Origin: Jacaranda mimosifolia | Lineage: Eukaryota > Streptophyta > Magnoliopsida > Lamiales > Bignoniaceae | Reading direction: 5' to 3' | DNA: 64,000 nt | NCBI GenBank assembly: GCA_018894105.1 | Contig: CM032125.1 | Span: 27,823,032 to 27,887,031 of the forward strand | Part shown: positions 12,329-23,392 of the stretch, piece by piece | How positions within the stretch are numbered: the first letter of the stretch is position 1 | Layout of the letters: each line of letters starts with the position of its first letter | Notes under the pieces: generated by a model | Told to the model about the DNA's origin: nothing | Database searches by the model: none | What the model saw: only the letters and a program-made list of their open reading frames with translations | Program-made: the position numbers and the translations under genes

Positions 12329-13317
12329 ATGAAAGGACAGTCATCATTGATTGTGGTGGTGGTGATATTAGTGGCGGCGGCTGCTGCTCCGACGTTGCTG
12401 GGGCAGAACCTAACCCCAAGCCAATGCACTGAGGAGAAAAATAAATTAAAGGACACCTGTAGGTCTGTGGCTCTGATATTCGGGCAGAAGCCATCGGCAG
12501 CATGCTGCCAGCTGATAAGGACCTTTCACGTAGAGTGTGTGTGCCCTTTTGTTACCCCAAAGCTGGTGGCGGCTCTTGGCGGGGCTCAACGTGCTATTCA
12601 ATTACTTCAGAGCTGTGGCAGAAATTTTCCTCGCAATTTTAAGTGTGGAAGTAAGTACAAGCATATTTTATGTGTATATTCTTTATTTATACACACTCAT
12701 GCCAAGAGTATGCTAAATTTGAATTACTAATTCTATACTATTGGATCAAAAACCTACACCTATGTTAAGAGTATGCTAAACTTGAATTACTAATACTATT
12801 GGATCAAAAATCACTAAATATATATATATATATATATGTATACATATTATAATTGTCTGACTTGACTTGAGTTGACTTTTATTTGATCAAATTGACCACA
12901 GTCTCTATAGGCTTCAAATACATTGATTCGAATCATTTGACTGCAAAAATTCATAATAGATTAATATCAAATAAATGATATACTCAATAGAATGAAATAG
13001 TTCAATATTGCATATTTATGAATAGAATAAGGGTACGAATATCCATATACAAGTGAGTATTATTTAATTTGGAAGGTATTGATGATATGATTACATGATT
13101 TTGAAGTATTCATGTATCTTAACATTTAATTAGTCCACTTATCAATTTTGAGAATATTTATAAGTTTAATGCTTCAAATTAGTTTGATCATCGATTTAGT
13201 ATAATAATATACAGATCCCATCATTATTTTGGTATTAAATATGGCTCTTACATATTACAATTTACTCACCATATTATCTCTACCTATTTTCCTGCAGGTC
13301 TGACTACTCCTCCTTGA
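12329..13317 (+). CDS. Secreted eight-cysteine LTP/inhibitor-type protein A (2 exons)
   Basis: Likely a bifunctional inhibitor / lipid-transfer / seed-storage superfamily protein, secreted to the cell wall, where family members bind lipids or inhibit hydrolases. Exon 1 is 12329-12650 and exon 2 is 13298-13317, joined by a GT-AG intron of 647 bp (donor GTAAGT, acceptor TTTCCTGCAG). The spliced product is 113 residues and ends CGSLTTPP. Residues 1-25 are a hydrophobic signal peptide rich in Val and Ala, with probable cleavage near Gly25-Gln26. The eight cysteines lie at 33, 44, 59, 60, 70, 72, 96 and 106, giving spacing C-10-C-14-CC-9-C-1-C-23-C-9-C. This is closest to the type IV (DIR1-like) nsLTP spacing, though not identical. 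About 92 of 113 residues match the paralogue at 48276. Reading through the donor would add a false 26-residue tail. The ligand and tissue of expression cannot be told from sequence. Confidence 0.9.
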
Positions 13318-13482
13318 ACTATCTTATCTTGGTGGATCAAGATGCTGATCAATGATACGATGACACTTATATTTACATCTATAATGATTTTACAAAAAAT
13401 GAGCTGTATGTAGCCTTAGCCTCCTCCAACCAATCTATTACACCTACCTGCTATTACAAAAAAGCTTATGTGAGAATGTTAA

Positions 13483-14016
13483 TGTTGTAACGTAGGACGA
13501 TCTATTATGATAACTATGAAATAACAGTAAAGTAATTTAATGAAAACTGACTACAAGATTTAATGTGATTTGGCAATGTGCCTAATCCACCCGATAAAGA
13601 AAGGATCTTACTGATTTCAAATCAAGATAATAAGTACAATTTTGAGTCCCATAAATCTCACGAGAACACCTGACACCTTCGTTCTAAACTCTGTATTGAC
13701 AAAACCATCTTAAAAGCAAACTCTGTATGGTTGCTCATGATTGTCCCGGAAGAAAACTGCTTAAATACCTACGAAAAAGAGTCCTTGGCCCACAGGCCTG
13801 TGCGCGGCGTTGCGGTGGTTCTGGCACCGTAACGCCCGCAACTGTGAGCCCTGGCACTAGCTATTGAATGCTCGGTACCACGGTGCCAGCTGCTAAATGC
13901 CCGGCACCGCGACGTTGGCATTTTGCTGCTGCGGCACTCCGTCACTCCAAGCCTACTCCACTTTGTTTCATTCGTTTCTTGTCACTTGTAGTCCAAATTT
14001 CAAGACAAAATCAACA
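13483..14016 (-). repeat. LTR of Copia element B (3' LTR, minus)
   Basis: On the minus strand the LTR starts TGTTGATTTTGTC directly after a purine tract (GTGGGGAAT) and ends CCTACGTTACAACA, 534 bp in all. The left border is where similarity to duplication copy B stops: both copies share AAGCTTATGTGAGA and GTTAA, then diverge. GTTAA at 13478-13482 is the candidate target duplication; its partner is not seen. Confidence 0.72.
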
Positions 14017-16495
14017 ATTCCCCACATTGACTTGAATTTCACCATCCATCTTCTTTGTCCTTGCCCCCAAAAGTGTCTGTCATCTTAGTAAGCAAATTTT
14101 AACCAAATCCAAGTAATGCTTGAATTTGATTCTTGGAACAACTTTAGTCAACATGTCTGCTGGATTATCCTTAGTCTCAACCTTGTCAACTAGAATGACA
14201 CCTTAAGACACCACATCCTGGACAAAGTGATACCTCACGTCAATGTGCTTTGTTCTCTCATGAAAAGCTTGATTATTTGACAAGTGTATAGCACTGACTA
14301 CCACAAAATATTAAAGTAATCTCAGAATCTATACTCGTATCCTCAAATAGCCCCTTTAGCCAAGTGCCTTCCTTCATGCCTTCAGCTAAAGCCATGTACT
14401 TAGCTTCTATTATGGACAATGCAACTGATGAAAGCAAAGTTGTCTTCCAGCTAATCGTACAACTTGAAACACAAAACACATACCTAGTCATGGACATTAT
14501 GTTGTCCAAATCTCCTGCATAATCCGCATCTACATAGCTAATAAGTCTAGCAGTAGAATTCAATTGACTATACCTCAAACATATATCTACAGAGCCTCTC
14601 AGATATCTCATGATCTATTTCACAGCCTACTTATAAGTCTTTCCTAGCTTGTATGTGTACCTGCTCACAACATTAACTGTATGTGAAATGTTTAGCCCAG
14701 TGTACACCATGGCATACACTAATCTACCTATTGCACTAGCATATGACACATTAGATATATGCTCCACCTCTTCCTCAGTACTTAGTGATAGATCTGACGA
14801 GAGCCTAAAATGAGTTGCAAGTGGCATACTAACTGGCTTGGACTTTATCCATCCCAAATTGCTCAAGTACTTTCTCAACGTAATGTTGTTGAGACAAGTA
14901 CAACAGTCCTGAATGTCTGTCCTAGATGATCTCCATGCCCACTATCTTCTTTGTATCGCCCAAACCTTAATCTCAAATTCTTCACTTAACTGAGCCCTTA
15001 AAATATTGATCTCAGATATATTTCTAAAGGCAATCAACATATCATCAATATACAACAACAAATAAACGAGAAGGCTATCACTAAATTTTTTATAATATAC
15101 ACAGCAATTGTAAATGCTTGTAGTATATCCTATCTTGGTAATAAACGCATCAAACCTCTTATACAACTGCCTGGGAGACTGCTTCAAGCTATATAAAGAC
15201 CTCTTTAGAAGACATGCTTATTTTTTTCCCCAAAATCAACGAATCCCTCTAGTTGGCTCATGTAGATTTGTTCTTCCAACTCACCATGCAGAAACGCTAT
15301 TTTCATATTTATCTACTGAAGCTCCATATCAAACAGAGTAACCATGGCAAGTAAAACATGAATGGAAGTTTGTTCTGCAACTGGGGAGAACACCTCATGA
15401 AAGTCAACTCCCTCTCTCTGAGTAAAATCCTTAGCAACCAATCGTGCCTTGTAACTAGCATTTTCAACCCCAGAAATCCCTTCATTTTTCTCACAGATTT
15501 ACAACCTACAATCTTTTGCCCTTTAGGTACATTAACCAGCTCGCATATGCTATTCTTGTGTAGAGACTCTATCTTTTCACTCATAACTACAACCCATTTA
15601 TAAGAATCTGGCCTAAAAATTGCCTATTTGTATGAGACTGGATCATCTCTTCCAAACTCTTCGAATTGAACTCAAAGCACAAGCAACCAGATCTGAATAT
15701 GCAAACCGCTATGGTGGTTTGATTTGTCTTCTCTCTCTAGCTTGAGCCAAACGATAGTTTTGTAGTGAATTATTTTTCTACTGCTGATTAGGTGATAATA
15801 AATTTTCATTAGTTTAATTTATCACCTTCTGTTTCCCCTTTAAAACTTGTGGAGTATCAATTTCAATCTCCACCTTTTCCTTAAAGCCCTATTGACTATT
15901 TTCGGGCTGTTCCACCTTCTTCATCATAGTAGACTCATTAAATGTCACGCCCCTGTTGATAATTATCTTGAAGGTCTTGTTATAATTACATCACAAACAA
16001 TAACCTTTGCCTCTATTTATATAGTCTAGAAATATGCACTTTCTAGCCCTTAGCTCAAGCTTACCATCCCGGGCATGAGTATAGGCTGGACACCTAAATA
16101 CTTCTCGATTTGAGTAATTAGCAGAAGACCCAGACTAAACTTTCATAGGTGTCTTACAATCTAAAGCAGTTGATGGTGACCTATTCATTAAATAACGAGC
16201 AGTGTTAATCGCTTCTGCCCAAAAATCCTTGGACAATCTGGTCTTAAAGATCATGCATCTAGCTCTTTCCAAGATAGCCTTGTTCATCAGTTCTGCAACT
16301 CCATTCTACTGTGATGTGTACAACTGTACGATGCCTCATAATTCTTTCCTTATCGCAGAATTCCTAAAATTTCTTGTTGTAGAACTCCAATCTGTTGTCA
16401 GTTCTCAAGCGCTTTATCTCTTTTCCTGTCTGTATCTCGATTAAAATTTTCCATTACTTGAAGTTGAGAAACACCTCATCCTTATACTTTAGCAT
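14017..16495 (-). pseudogene. Copia element B pol (integrase-RT-RNase H), minus
   Basis: Read on the minus strand from 16495 down, the domains come in Copia order. The integrase core has LRTDN and MRHRTVV (about 16300-16490). RT follows with ENSICELVNVPKGQKIVGCK-like text at about 15500 and the catalytic YIDDMLIA at about 15040. RNase H has YVDADYAGDLD (about 14530) and EAKYMALAEGMKEG (about 14370). The C-terminus reads TKVVPRIKF then HYLDLVKIC, a Tnt1/Tork-like ending, just before the purine tract and LTR. Stops and frameshifts break every domain. The upstream half (gag, protease, 5' LTR) is missing because a Tat LTR abuts the integrase at 16496. Confidence 0.85.
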
Positions 16496-17221
16496 TGATG
16501 AGGTTAGTTTTAGTGAGGTGTCTATTGGTCTTGACCTGGAAGGTCCTCTGACTAGGATGATGGTTCGTGGGGATGTGTGGTGGAACCCGCAACTAAGGAA
16601 CAAATGTTAGGCTAGCTGAGAGGGTCATTGACTAAGACTCTCTGATGATTAAGTCAGTAAATTGACCTAATGGTATTGAGACAGAGTAACAATTCAAAGA
16701 GTTTGTGTGTGCTTACCATTGTACCAAGAGGGTTGGTATTTATAACGTCTGCTTGTAAGTGAGAAAGATGAATTTTTCCCTGATGTACTTCTTATATAAT
16801 TATCATGAATAGGGATAGCTTAAGTCATTTCGACCTAAGCCCATGCCTTGCTACTGTTTACTAGCCCAGCACTGTTCGGGTGGTTCTACTGAACAGAGGG
16901 GAAGCCATATTACCATTACAACATTAATGGCGGAGTGGCATGTTTTCATACCAATAAATGCGGACAGACTGGTGGTTGGGATGCATTTAATACGGCATAA
17001 TGGGTGGCATAGACTTTCATTATTAACTATTAACGCTTCAGTGTTAAACTTAGAGTCGACTAGACCGACCACCGAAGTTGACCAAAAACTTAGGCGACTC
17101 GACCCCTATGGTTGAACATGGCCTTGGTCTTCGACCTCTATGATAGAATGGGGCCCTAGTACTGGTTGGGCCTCACAAACTTATTGGGCCTAACTAGGCC
17201 TAATGGGTTGATCCCATATCA
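16496..17221 (-). repeat. LTR of Tat fragment 1
   Basis: The 726-bp LTR reads TGATGAGG...CCCATATCA on the plus strand, with TG/CA ends in both orientations. The inner end matches the start of the LTRs at 51262 and 62106 (GATATGGGAT..AACCCA..AGGCC). The outer end TGATGA corresponds to the CATCATCA end of the 62968 LTR. Confidence 0.68.
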
Positions 17222-17817
17222 TGACTTCCCCCCACTCTAAAGTCCAACCATAAAGGGGTCGGGGTTTGGAGTAATTTATAAGATAGGTGAGAAACGTTAT
17301 TTCAACTCTCGACCAAAGGAGTGCTGGCAGGAACAGTTATGGGTGGTTGCATAAATATTTATGTATGGGTGACCGATAGTTACGTATTTATTAGCTAGTT
17401 ATTGATTACTTTAATCGGTTGGAATTCTGGCACATCTATAGATTTTCATAGCTAAATTTCACTTTTACTAGAACGCTTTTTGGGCACGAGAGGTGAAGAT
17501 TTCAATCGATCATTAAGCTTTCTCGAGCTTTTAATATATGTACGCACCCTTCGTAAGTGTTTTTTTACAGTATTTTTAAAGTTTGTTAGCCCTTAAACTT
17601 CTATCATCTCGAGTTAGTTCTAATTCTAAAGCCATACTTTCGATAGATATCTTGAATAGCGAGGCAGAGTCAAGTAAGTCATCCAGTGAGAGGCCAAATA
17701 CTCTGAACAGGTAGGATTAGGTGTAGGTGAGGTTGTTTTGGGAGGAGATGAGGGCGTGGGACCTTTTAATCCTTTAGTCGAAGAGGTGAGGCCTTCTGAT
17801 CATGATATGGATGAAGC

Positions 17818-19545
17818 TTGGCCTTCGGGCCTGGTGGAGATAAAGAAGAAATAAGAGCAGAAGAGCTTCCTAGGTCAAGGGGTCGGTTATTCATGACAAC
17901 ACATTACAGTGATATCGTGTCGAAAATATTATTGAATGACCTTAGGTTGATAAGGGGAAAATACCATCTCCCTAATACGTTTGAGTTGATCAATCCTAGA
18001 GCCATGGATGGGATGCATACTCCGCCTAATAAGTGTATAACCATTTTTGAGGACGTGATGAAGTGTGGCCTTAGGTTTCCTCTAGCTGACCTTATAGTCG
18101 ACCTGTTGAGAGGTCCACAGGTCTGCATAACCCAATTACTTCCCAACTATTTTGCTCTTATGTATAGCTTTGTCGTTTTAATGTGTATTCTTAAAGAGGT
18201 CCCATCTTGGGCTAATTTTAGCCATTTATTTCATTTACCTATGTCCTGCAAGTTGGGCTTAGTTAGGTGTTTGGCTTTTATTATTTGACCGCACGACCCT
18301 ATAGAAAAATTTTAGGACTCTTTCCTTATCACGTGGTCAAAAATAAAATAAAAGATATTTTTATGTCCGACCTCCCACTGGGATCAAGCTCAATATTCTA
18401 AAAGGGTGGATAAGGGGTAGAGTCAAGCTAGAGACCACTCAGAATCCATTGTGGAATATGATTTTGTTTGAGATCTGCTCGAATTTAGTGAGATTGATGC
18501 TTTAATGTTCATAAGGGAGAGAAACTTGGTTTTGGTGGGACTATCGACTGTTACATTGAGGTTGCATGCAAATGCACACTTAGGTAGAAACTAACACTTG
18601 TGAGTGATGCTAGATGTTTTCTTTGATTACTGTTATTTTGATAAAAAAAATTCTTTCTTTCAAGTCAGCAAACAATGAATCATGTAAGACAGATCGCTAT
18701 GCATAAATAGTAAGAGGCGCAGAAGCGTAAAGAAGTTGCCGTTGCTCAACGAGGACGCAGAGTGCAGGTTGGCCTTAGTAGGCTAATAAATGCAAACAAC
18801 GGCTGTCCCTAGTGCAGGGGCTGCCAGTAGTTCCCCTCAAGCGAAGAGAAAGACGGTCGTCGAGGCTATTGCCCAAAACGCTGCTAAGAAGACTGCAATT
18901 GAAAAAGACAAGAAAAAGGTGAGCGAATTGCTCGAGGAAGCATATATGCCCCTACCTATAGATTGATTGTGTAATTTGACAACATTCTTGGAGCCCTAAT
19001 TTGGGGAGAAGGTGGGTGTATCGAACACAACGACGATAATGGGTGCCGAAGCGACATTGATGACCCTCTTGGCAATTTTGATAGCGGGTATTTTCGAGAA
19101 AGACCAGGTCGAGATGCACAATCATGACTAGTTGGTTGTGTTGAAGGCTTTCACTTATCATGCTAATGTGGTGAGTCACGTCAAATTTAGCTTTTTGTTC
19201 AAACAAAACTTGAATTATTTCAATAATGGGTTATTTTCTTCTTTTAGGTCAAGCAGCGGGGATACAACTTTCATCAGAGGTTTGAGCTGTGCGAGACCAA
19301 CTGGTTAGTGTTGGTAGAGAAATGCAAGCAGTTGGAGAAAAACCAAAATAACTTGGTGAAGACCAAGGTCCAATCGTTGGAGTCGAGGTTAGCTGCGTTA
19401 ACCAAGCAACTTGAAGAAAAGGATGCTGAGTTGCTAGCTGCTGTTGAGGGGAGGAGCCAAGCCAAGGAACAGTTGAAGAAAACAGTGAATTCCATCCAGA
19501 CGCCTCTAAGTCCGGTTGAACGCATGGTTATTAGAGCATTGTAAG
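17818..19545 (+). pseudogene. Antisense extra ORF of Tat fragment 1 (gypsy-type transposon domain)
   Basis: This is plus strand, opposite to its host element. The N-terminal part (about 17880-18290) reads MTTHYSDIVSK, then KYHLPNTFELI, PPNKCITIFEDVMKCGLRFP and LLPNYFALMY. It resembles the plant 'putative gypsy type transposon' domain family (Transposase_28). After a frameshift near 18285 it continues as RPYRKILGLFPYHVVKNK. The C-terminal part is charged and helical: KKTAIEKDKKKVSELLEEAY (about 18890), a GT-AG intron at 19171-19247, then a long coiled coil (LEKNQNNLVKTKVQSLESR to 19480). The same order occurs antisense in the element at 51262-62968. Its role is unknown; extra antisense ORFs downstream of pol are a described trait of Tat elements. 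It is decayed by stops and frameshifts, and the first residue cannot be fixed. Confidence 0.7.
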
Positions 19546-19550
19546 GTATG

Positions 19551-19716
19551 CCCGTTCAAAGTTTTTCAAAGCGTTGCTTGGGATCCATAAGTAAGGTTGT
19601 AAATGGATATTCAAAAATTCATTTACCATTTGCATTCGTATCCATTTATTCAAAATTTATCCGCACCCGTTTAAATCAAATATTATCCATATTCAATTAG
19701 TAGATATCCGATTATA
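19551..19716. other. Decayed DNA-transposon-like segment
   Basis: AAGGTTGTAAATGGATATTC and many ATCCATAT/TTATCC words resemble the 4150-4400 segment in inverted order. No gene. It ends at the Del-type LTR that starts at 19717. Confidence 0.4.
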
Positions 19717-22596
19717 TGTAATGCCTCGATCGGGAGGTGCTTGCTTTCGGCCGAGGTGCTACTCAAACAGTACAACACGTCTTCTTTACAATAGAAAATA
19801 CATTTCTCAAAAATCCCAAAGTAATTAATTTCTACAACAACCTCCATCGAATGTTCAATTTTGAATCGACATATTTTGAATCACGCTTAGCAATTCTATC
19901 ACCCTTATTATCTTGTGTCACCTGTGTTGATCTATCTTCACAACTCGATCTTAACTAGGGTAAAGAACGGAAGAAATAATAAAACAACGAAAGTTTGAAT
20001 GAGTTAGTGAGATAATTTAGCAATAACAATAGAATGATAATTTCACAATTATTACATAAGAGACAAGTAGAAGCATACATATTTCTAGAAGTTGTGAGAG
20101 AAGGTTTTAGCCAAAATTTAAGGTGATCCATATCGCCAGCGTCCCATACCAATAATGAGACTTCACAAATTCACTATCTCTCATAAAGGTTGGTAGATGT
20201 CAATATCAACTGATAATTTAATGATTTACAAGCTAGCAAACATTTCTCAAATAAAAGTTGTTGGTGGTTCTTTTAACTTATCTGTCTACTTTCAGAAACA
20301 TGAAAATCCTTATTCCTCTGGTCCCGAGTGATCGGCTTAGATTAACAAACAAAAGATATGGCTAGCTATATATCTCATCCCCCTTATAGTCAGCTACCTT
20401 TAGCCAACTACAGAGTCAAATGTAATTTAACAGGGTATCAACTAAAGATCAGTCGCCATCTGTCTGTTTCGCTAGGTCCACTCCCAGGGCCCACCCCTAA
20501 GGATATTATTGATTGAGTAATATAACATAGAATCCAATAGCACGATAACTCATCACTTTGCCATGCTGGCTATGACGTATGATACTTATATCTTAACCAT
20601 CATTTTACATAACATGTCACTCCACCATGACAACCCAGAATCGATTGCTCAACAACTGGCCCATTTCCTTGAAATGGTCATGGCTATGATGGTACATAGA
20701 TCTCAAAACCAGTATGTTAGATAAAAAGATTAGGTCGCCATGTTAATATTCAAACAAATTTAGCACCAGACTGGTTTCCAAGAAGATATCGCAATAAAAT
20801 ATATATTTCAAAATCACTTTTCAGCTTTCTCAATATAATCGCCAATTTAAGATAAAATAATATTAATGAAAATCAGTAGAAATGTATATTATAGAAGGGC
20901 AATGTGGAGTACTATTTTCAACACATAGATCAAAAGGAAGTAAAACACCAGGATATAGTAACAAGTATATCTATTTTTTTCCCTAGCAAAGAATCCATAC
21001 TATTGAGTATAAACTCACCTAACAATTGTAGAGGAATTCCTAGTCGTATGGTCGCTCAGGTTCTGGCTTCCTAGTCAGTCTGAGAACTGAATCTTATTAA
21101 TCATTTGAACCTTCAATACATCTTTGTTAAACTTAAGGTTATTCTGACACAATTTCACTGGTTTCTATTTCATATATAAGTGCTTAAGACAGTTGGACAT
21201 GATAATCCATGGCTGTATGGAGAGTTCACACCTATGTTTTCTAACCAATTCAAAGTTTAGAATAGAACACCCTAAATTAACATTGTTTTGCTTTCTAAAC
21301 CATAATTCTTAATGTACTTAAAGGCCTCTACCCAGTCTTTAGTTGCTTCAATTATTCAGTCATAATTGCCTCAAGTTCCATAGGACACTGAAACATTTAT
21401 AGTCATCCATCATTGTTCTTAATTCGATGAATCGGTAAATGAATAACCAGAACTCCACTTAAAAGTCTTAATAGTACTCCTTCGGGCAGACTGGGTTTAA
21501 TATCATAATAATTATAAAATTAATCTATAACATGGGCTAAATTATAGTTTGATAGTCTTAATATAGGCGTATTTAAACTCAATTAAAAAATCTAATAACA
21601 TCAAACAATTTCTTTAAATTAAAATTTGATTATTAAAAATTACCTAAATTGGGCTAAATTGAGATTTATCTTAAGTCAAGAATAGCCTAAACAATTTCAG
21701 GATTAAATTCGGAGCAAATGGACCTGAAATTTCCATCATGCGCCGCTGTTGGTGATGGGGAGCGCCATCACCATCCGGTGCGCCTTGTTTTTAGGAGCAA
21801 AATGCCCCAAACAATTCTTGATTGAGAGCACCGTAAGCCAAGTTAATTAGTCTCTCAAAGTAGTAGCCAAGCCTAACCTTTGCCATCAACCACCACATTT
21901 AATTCTGCCAGTACCGCAAGTCAAAACCTAAAATTAACCTCACCAATCCTAACCTATAGCCTCACGACCAAAACCTACTCAAGCCCAATCACTTTCCACC
22001 ATCGGAAGTGGCAGAACCGTCACTCTACCGCAAGTTCACTTTCGCCTTTATTTTTTGATGAATTTACTGGGTGTTTTTGGTTAACATAGGTATGGTTCGA
22101 TTCCTTGAGCTGAGAGGAATCCAACCATGGCTTTGGTTTTCAATTTGGAGTTAGAACGTAGCAAATTCGAGCTTGTGAGAGGTAGGGTTGTCTTTTGGGA
22201 ATTTGAAGAAATTATGTCCTTCATTGTATATATGTAAACTATTTTTCAGTTTATTAAAGTTGGCCCCAACATTTTTGCTTGACTTAATTTTCACCCCAAA
22301 ACTTTCAAACCACCTTCACTTTGGTCCCTAGCATTCAATTGAGTCATCCAAGTTTTATTTCTTACACATTGACCGCTAACTTTTCTATTTTTGGGCAACT
22401 AAGTCCAAATTCAAAATTTTTAAGGTCCTCCAGCTTTTGACTTGTTCACATTAATCCCCTAAACTTTAAGTGATTAAGTGATTAAGTCATTTTCTTATTT
22501 ATAATTAAATCCTTCAATTCTGATGTTTCTACCTAAACTTTAATTAATTTAATTTCAACCAACTTAAACTAATATTTCAAAAATCAGAGTGTTACA
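19717..22596 (-). repeat. Del/Tekay-type 3' LTR (minus), 2.88 kb
   Basis: On the minus strand the LTR starts TGTAACACTCTGATTTTTG and ends GAGGCATTACA. Immediately upstream on that strand lies a purine-rich tract (TTAATGGGAGAGAAT, about 22597-22611), as expected for a 3' LTR. The length is close to the 2.86-kb solo LTR nested nearby. The CTCACTAAGTCC-like words near its end (about 20000-20020) correspond to those of the other two LTRs here. Both ORFs in it are small and unsupported. Confidence 0.68.
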
Positions 22597-23387
22597 ATTC
22601 TCTCCCATTAATAGAATCTAGTCCCCAGATTTTCATCTAAAATATAAAGATCTTGTAGTGTCATTACATACAATTTTGCTATCTCTAAAGAAAATTTGGT
22701 TGCAAATGCCTATCTCTTTTAGCCAAGTGGTTCCATATATTCTTTTCACCTATTCCAAGTATCTCTTACTTTCCTTAAAAGGTGGGAATCCTTCTTAGTG
22801 GGAATCACTGATGTGGGTTCTTCGGTTGCTCATACTCACTTGAGCATTCCATATTTTATCAAGTGTTTTAAGTTATTTTCTATGTCCCATGTCCAGCAAG
22901 ATCACCTGCTGTATATCTCGAGTTTTTTTCCCAATACCTCTAAAATTGCTCCCGTATGATTCCATATTTATCTAAAGCACAAGTATACTTGATATTTCCT
23001 TAAGTTTTCCAAGGAAGGATAAAACTACTACTAACATTAATCCATCTCTTTAATCCCCAAAATTTTTCCATACATCTCTATATATTCAAGAACTAGCCCA
23101 TTCCTCAATTATTTTGATCGATGGATCTACAGCCTTAAGAAGACCACAATTGATACATATTGTCAAAGCCTAAGAAACATGCATTCCCCCACATATGCTT
23201 TGATCTTCTTCAACTTACTGTGACCTCAACTTTGGCATGATCAGAGTTCCATTTTCTTCCAAGGAATCGTGTGCTTCACATTTTATGATGTAAGGATTGG
23301 TTTATCCTAAAACTCATGATGTAGATTCCTTGCAATCCTTCTACTTCTTTTCCTCCTTATGGTTCGAATGTTGGTATTTTAACTTGA
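22597..23387 (-). pseudogene. Decayed Del/Tekay internal end (minus)
   Basis: Minus-strand text just upstream of the purine tract gives GTTWLKEIGICNQIF (about 22690-22740), which looks like the decayed end of a Gypsy chromodomain (EATWE...F). No open frame is left. The assignment rests mainly on position next to the purine tract and LTR. Confidence 0.4.
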
Positions 23388-23392
23388 TATAC

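Larger units (their letters stand above)
11160..13482 (+). repeat. Segmental duplication, copy A
   Basis: This block is recognisably the same as 32170-32644 joined to 47075-49400. Shared stretches include CTATGAATATTATCAAGAAT, CTAAGTTTCTAACAGAATTC and GACCTCTCTAT, and the whole gene with its intron. Copy A has no large insertion where copy B carries the 14.4-kb Copia nest, so it serves as the empty-site reference. Its right end is cut by the Copia B LTR at 13483. Confidence 0.85.
16496..19550 (-). mobile_element. Tat-lineage Gypsy fragment 1 (minus orientation)
   Basis: The fragment consists of a 3' LTR, a purine tract and an extra ORF that is antisense to the element. On the minus strand the purine tract GGAGTGGGGGGAAG (about 17225-17240) directly precedes the LTR start TGATATGGGATC. 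The full-length Tat element at 51262-62968 has the same arrangement (GGGAGTGGGGGAAA, then TAATATGGGATA). gag, pol and the other LTR are absent. It inserted into, or truncated, Copia element B. Confidence 0.75.

Noticed and set aside
12306..12503. Minus-strand ORF opposite secreted protein A
   Set aside because: It is the antisense shadow of exon 1.
12651..12730. Reading exon 1 of gene A through to a 133-residue protein
   Set aside because: A consensus GTAAGT donor follows the last cysteine codon region, and a matching acceptor and short second exon are conserved in both paralogues.
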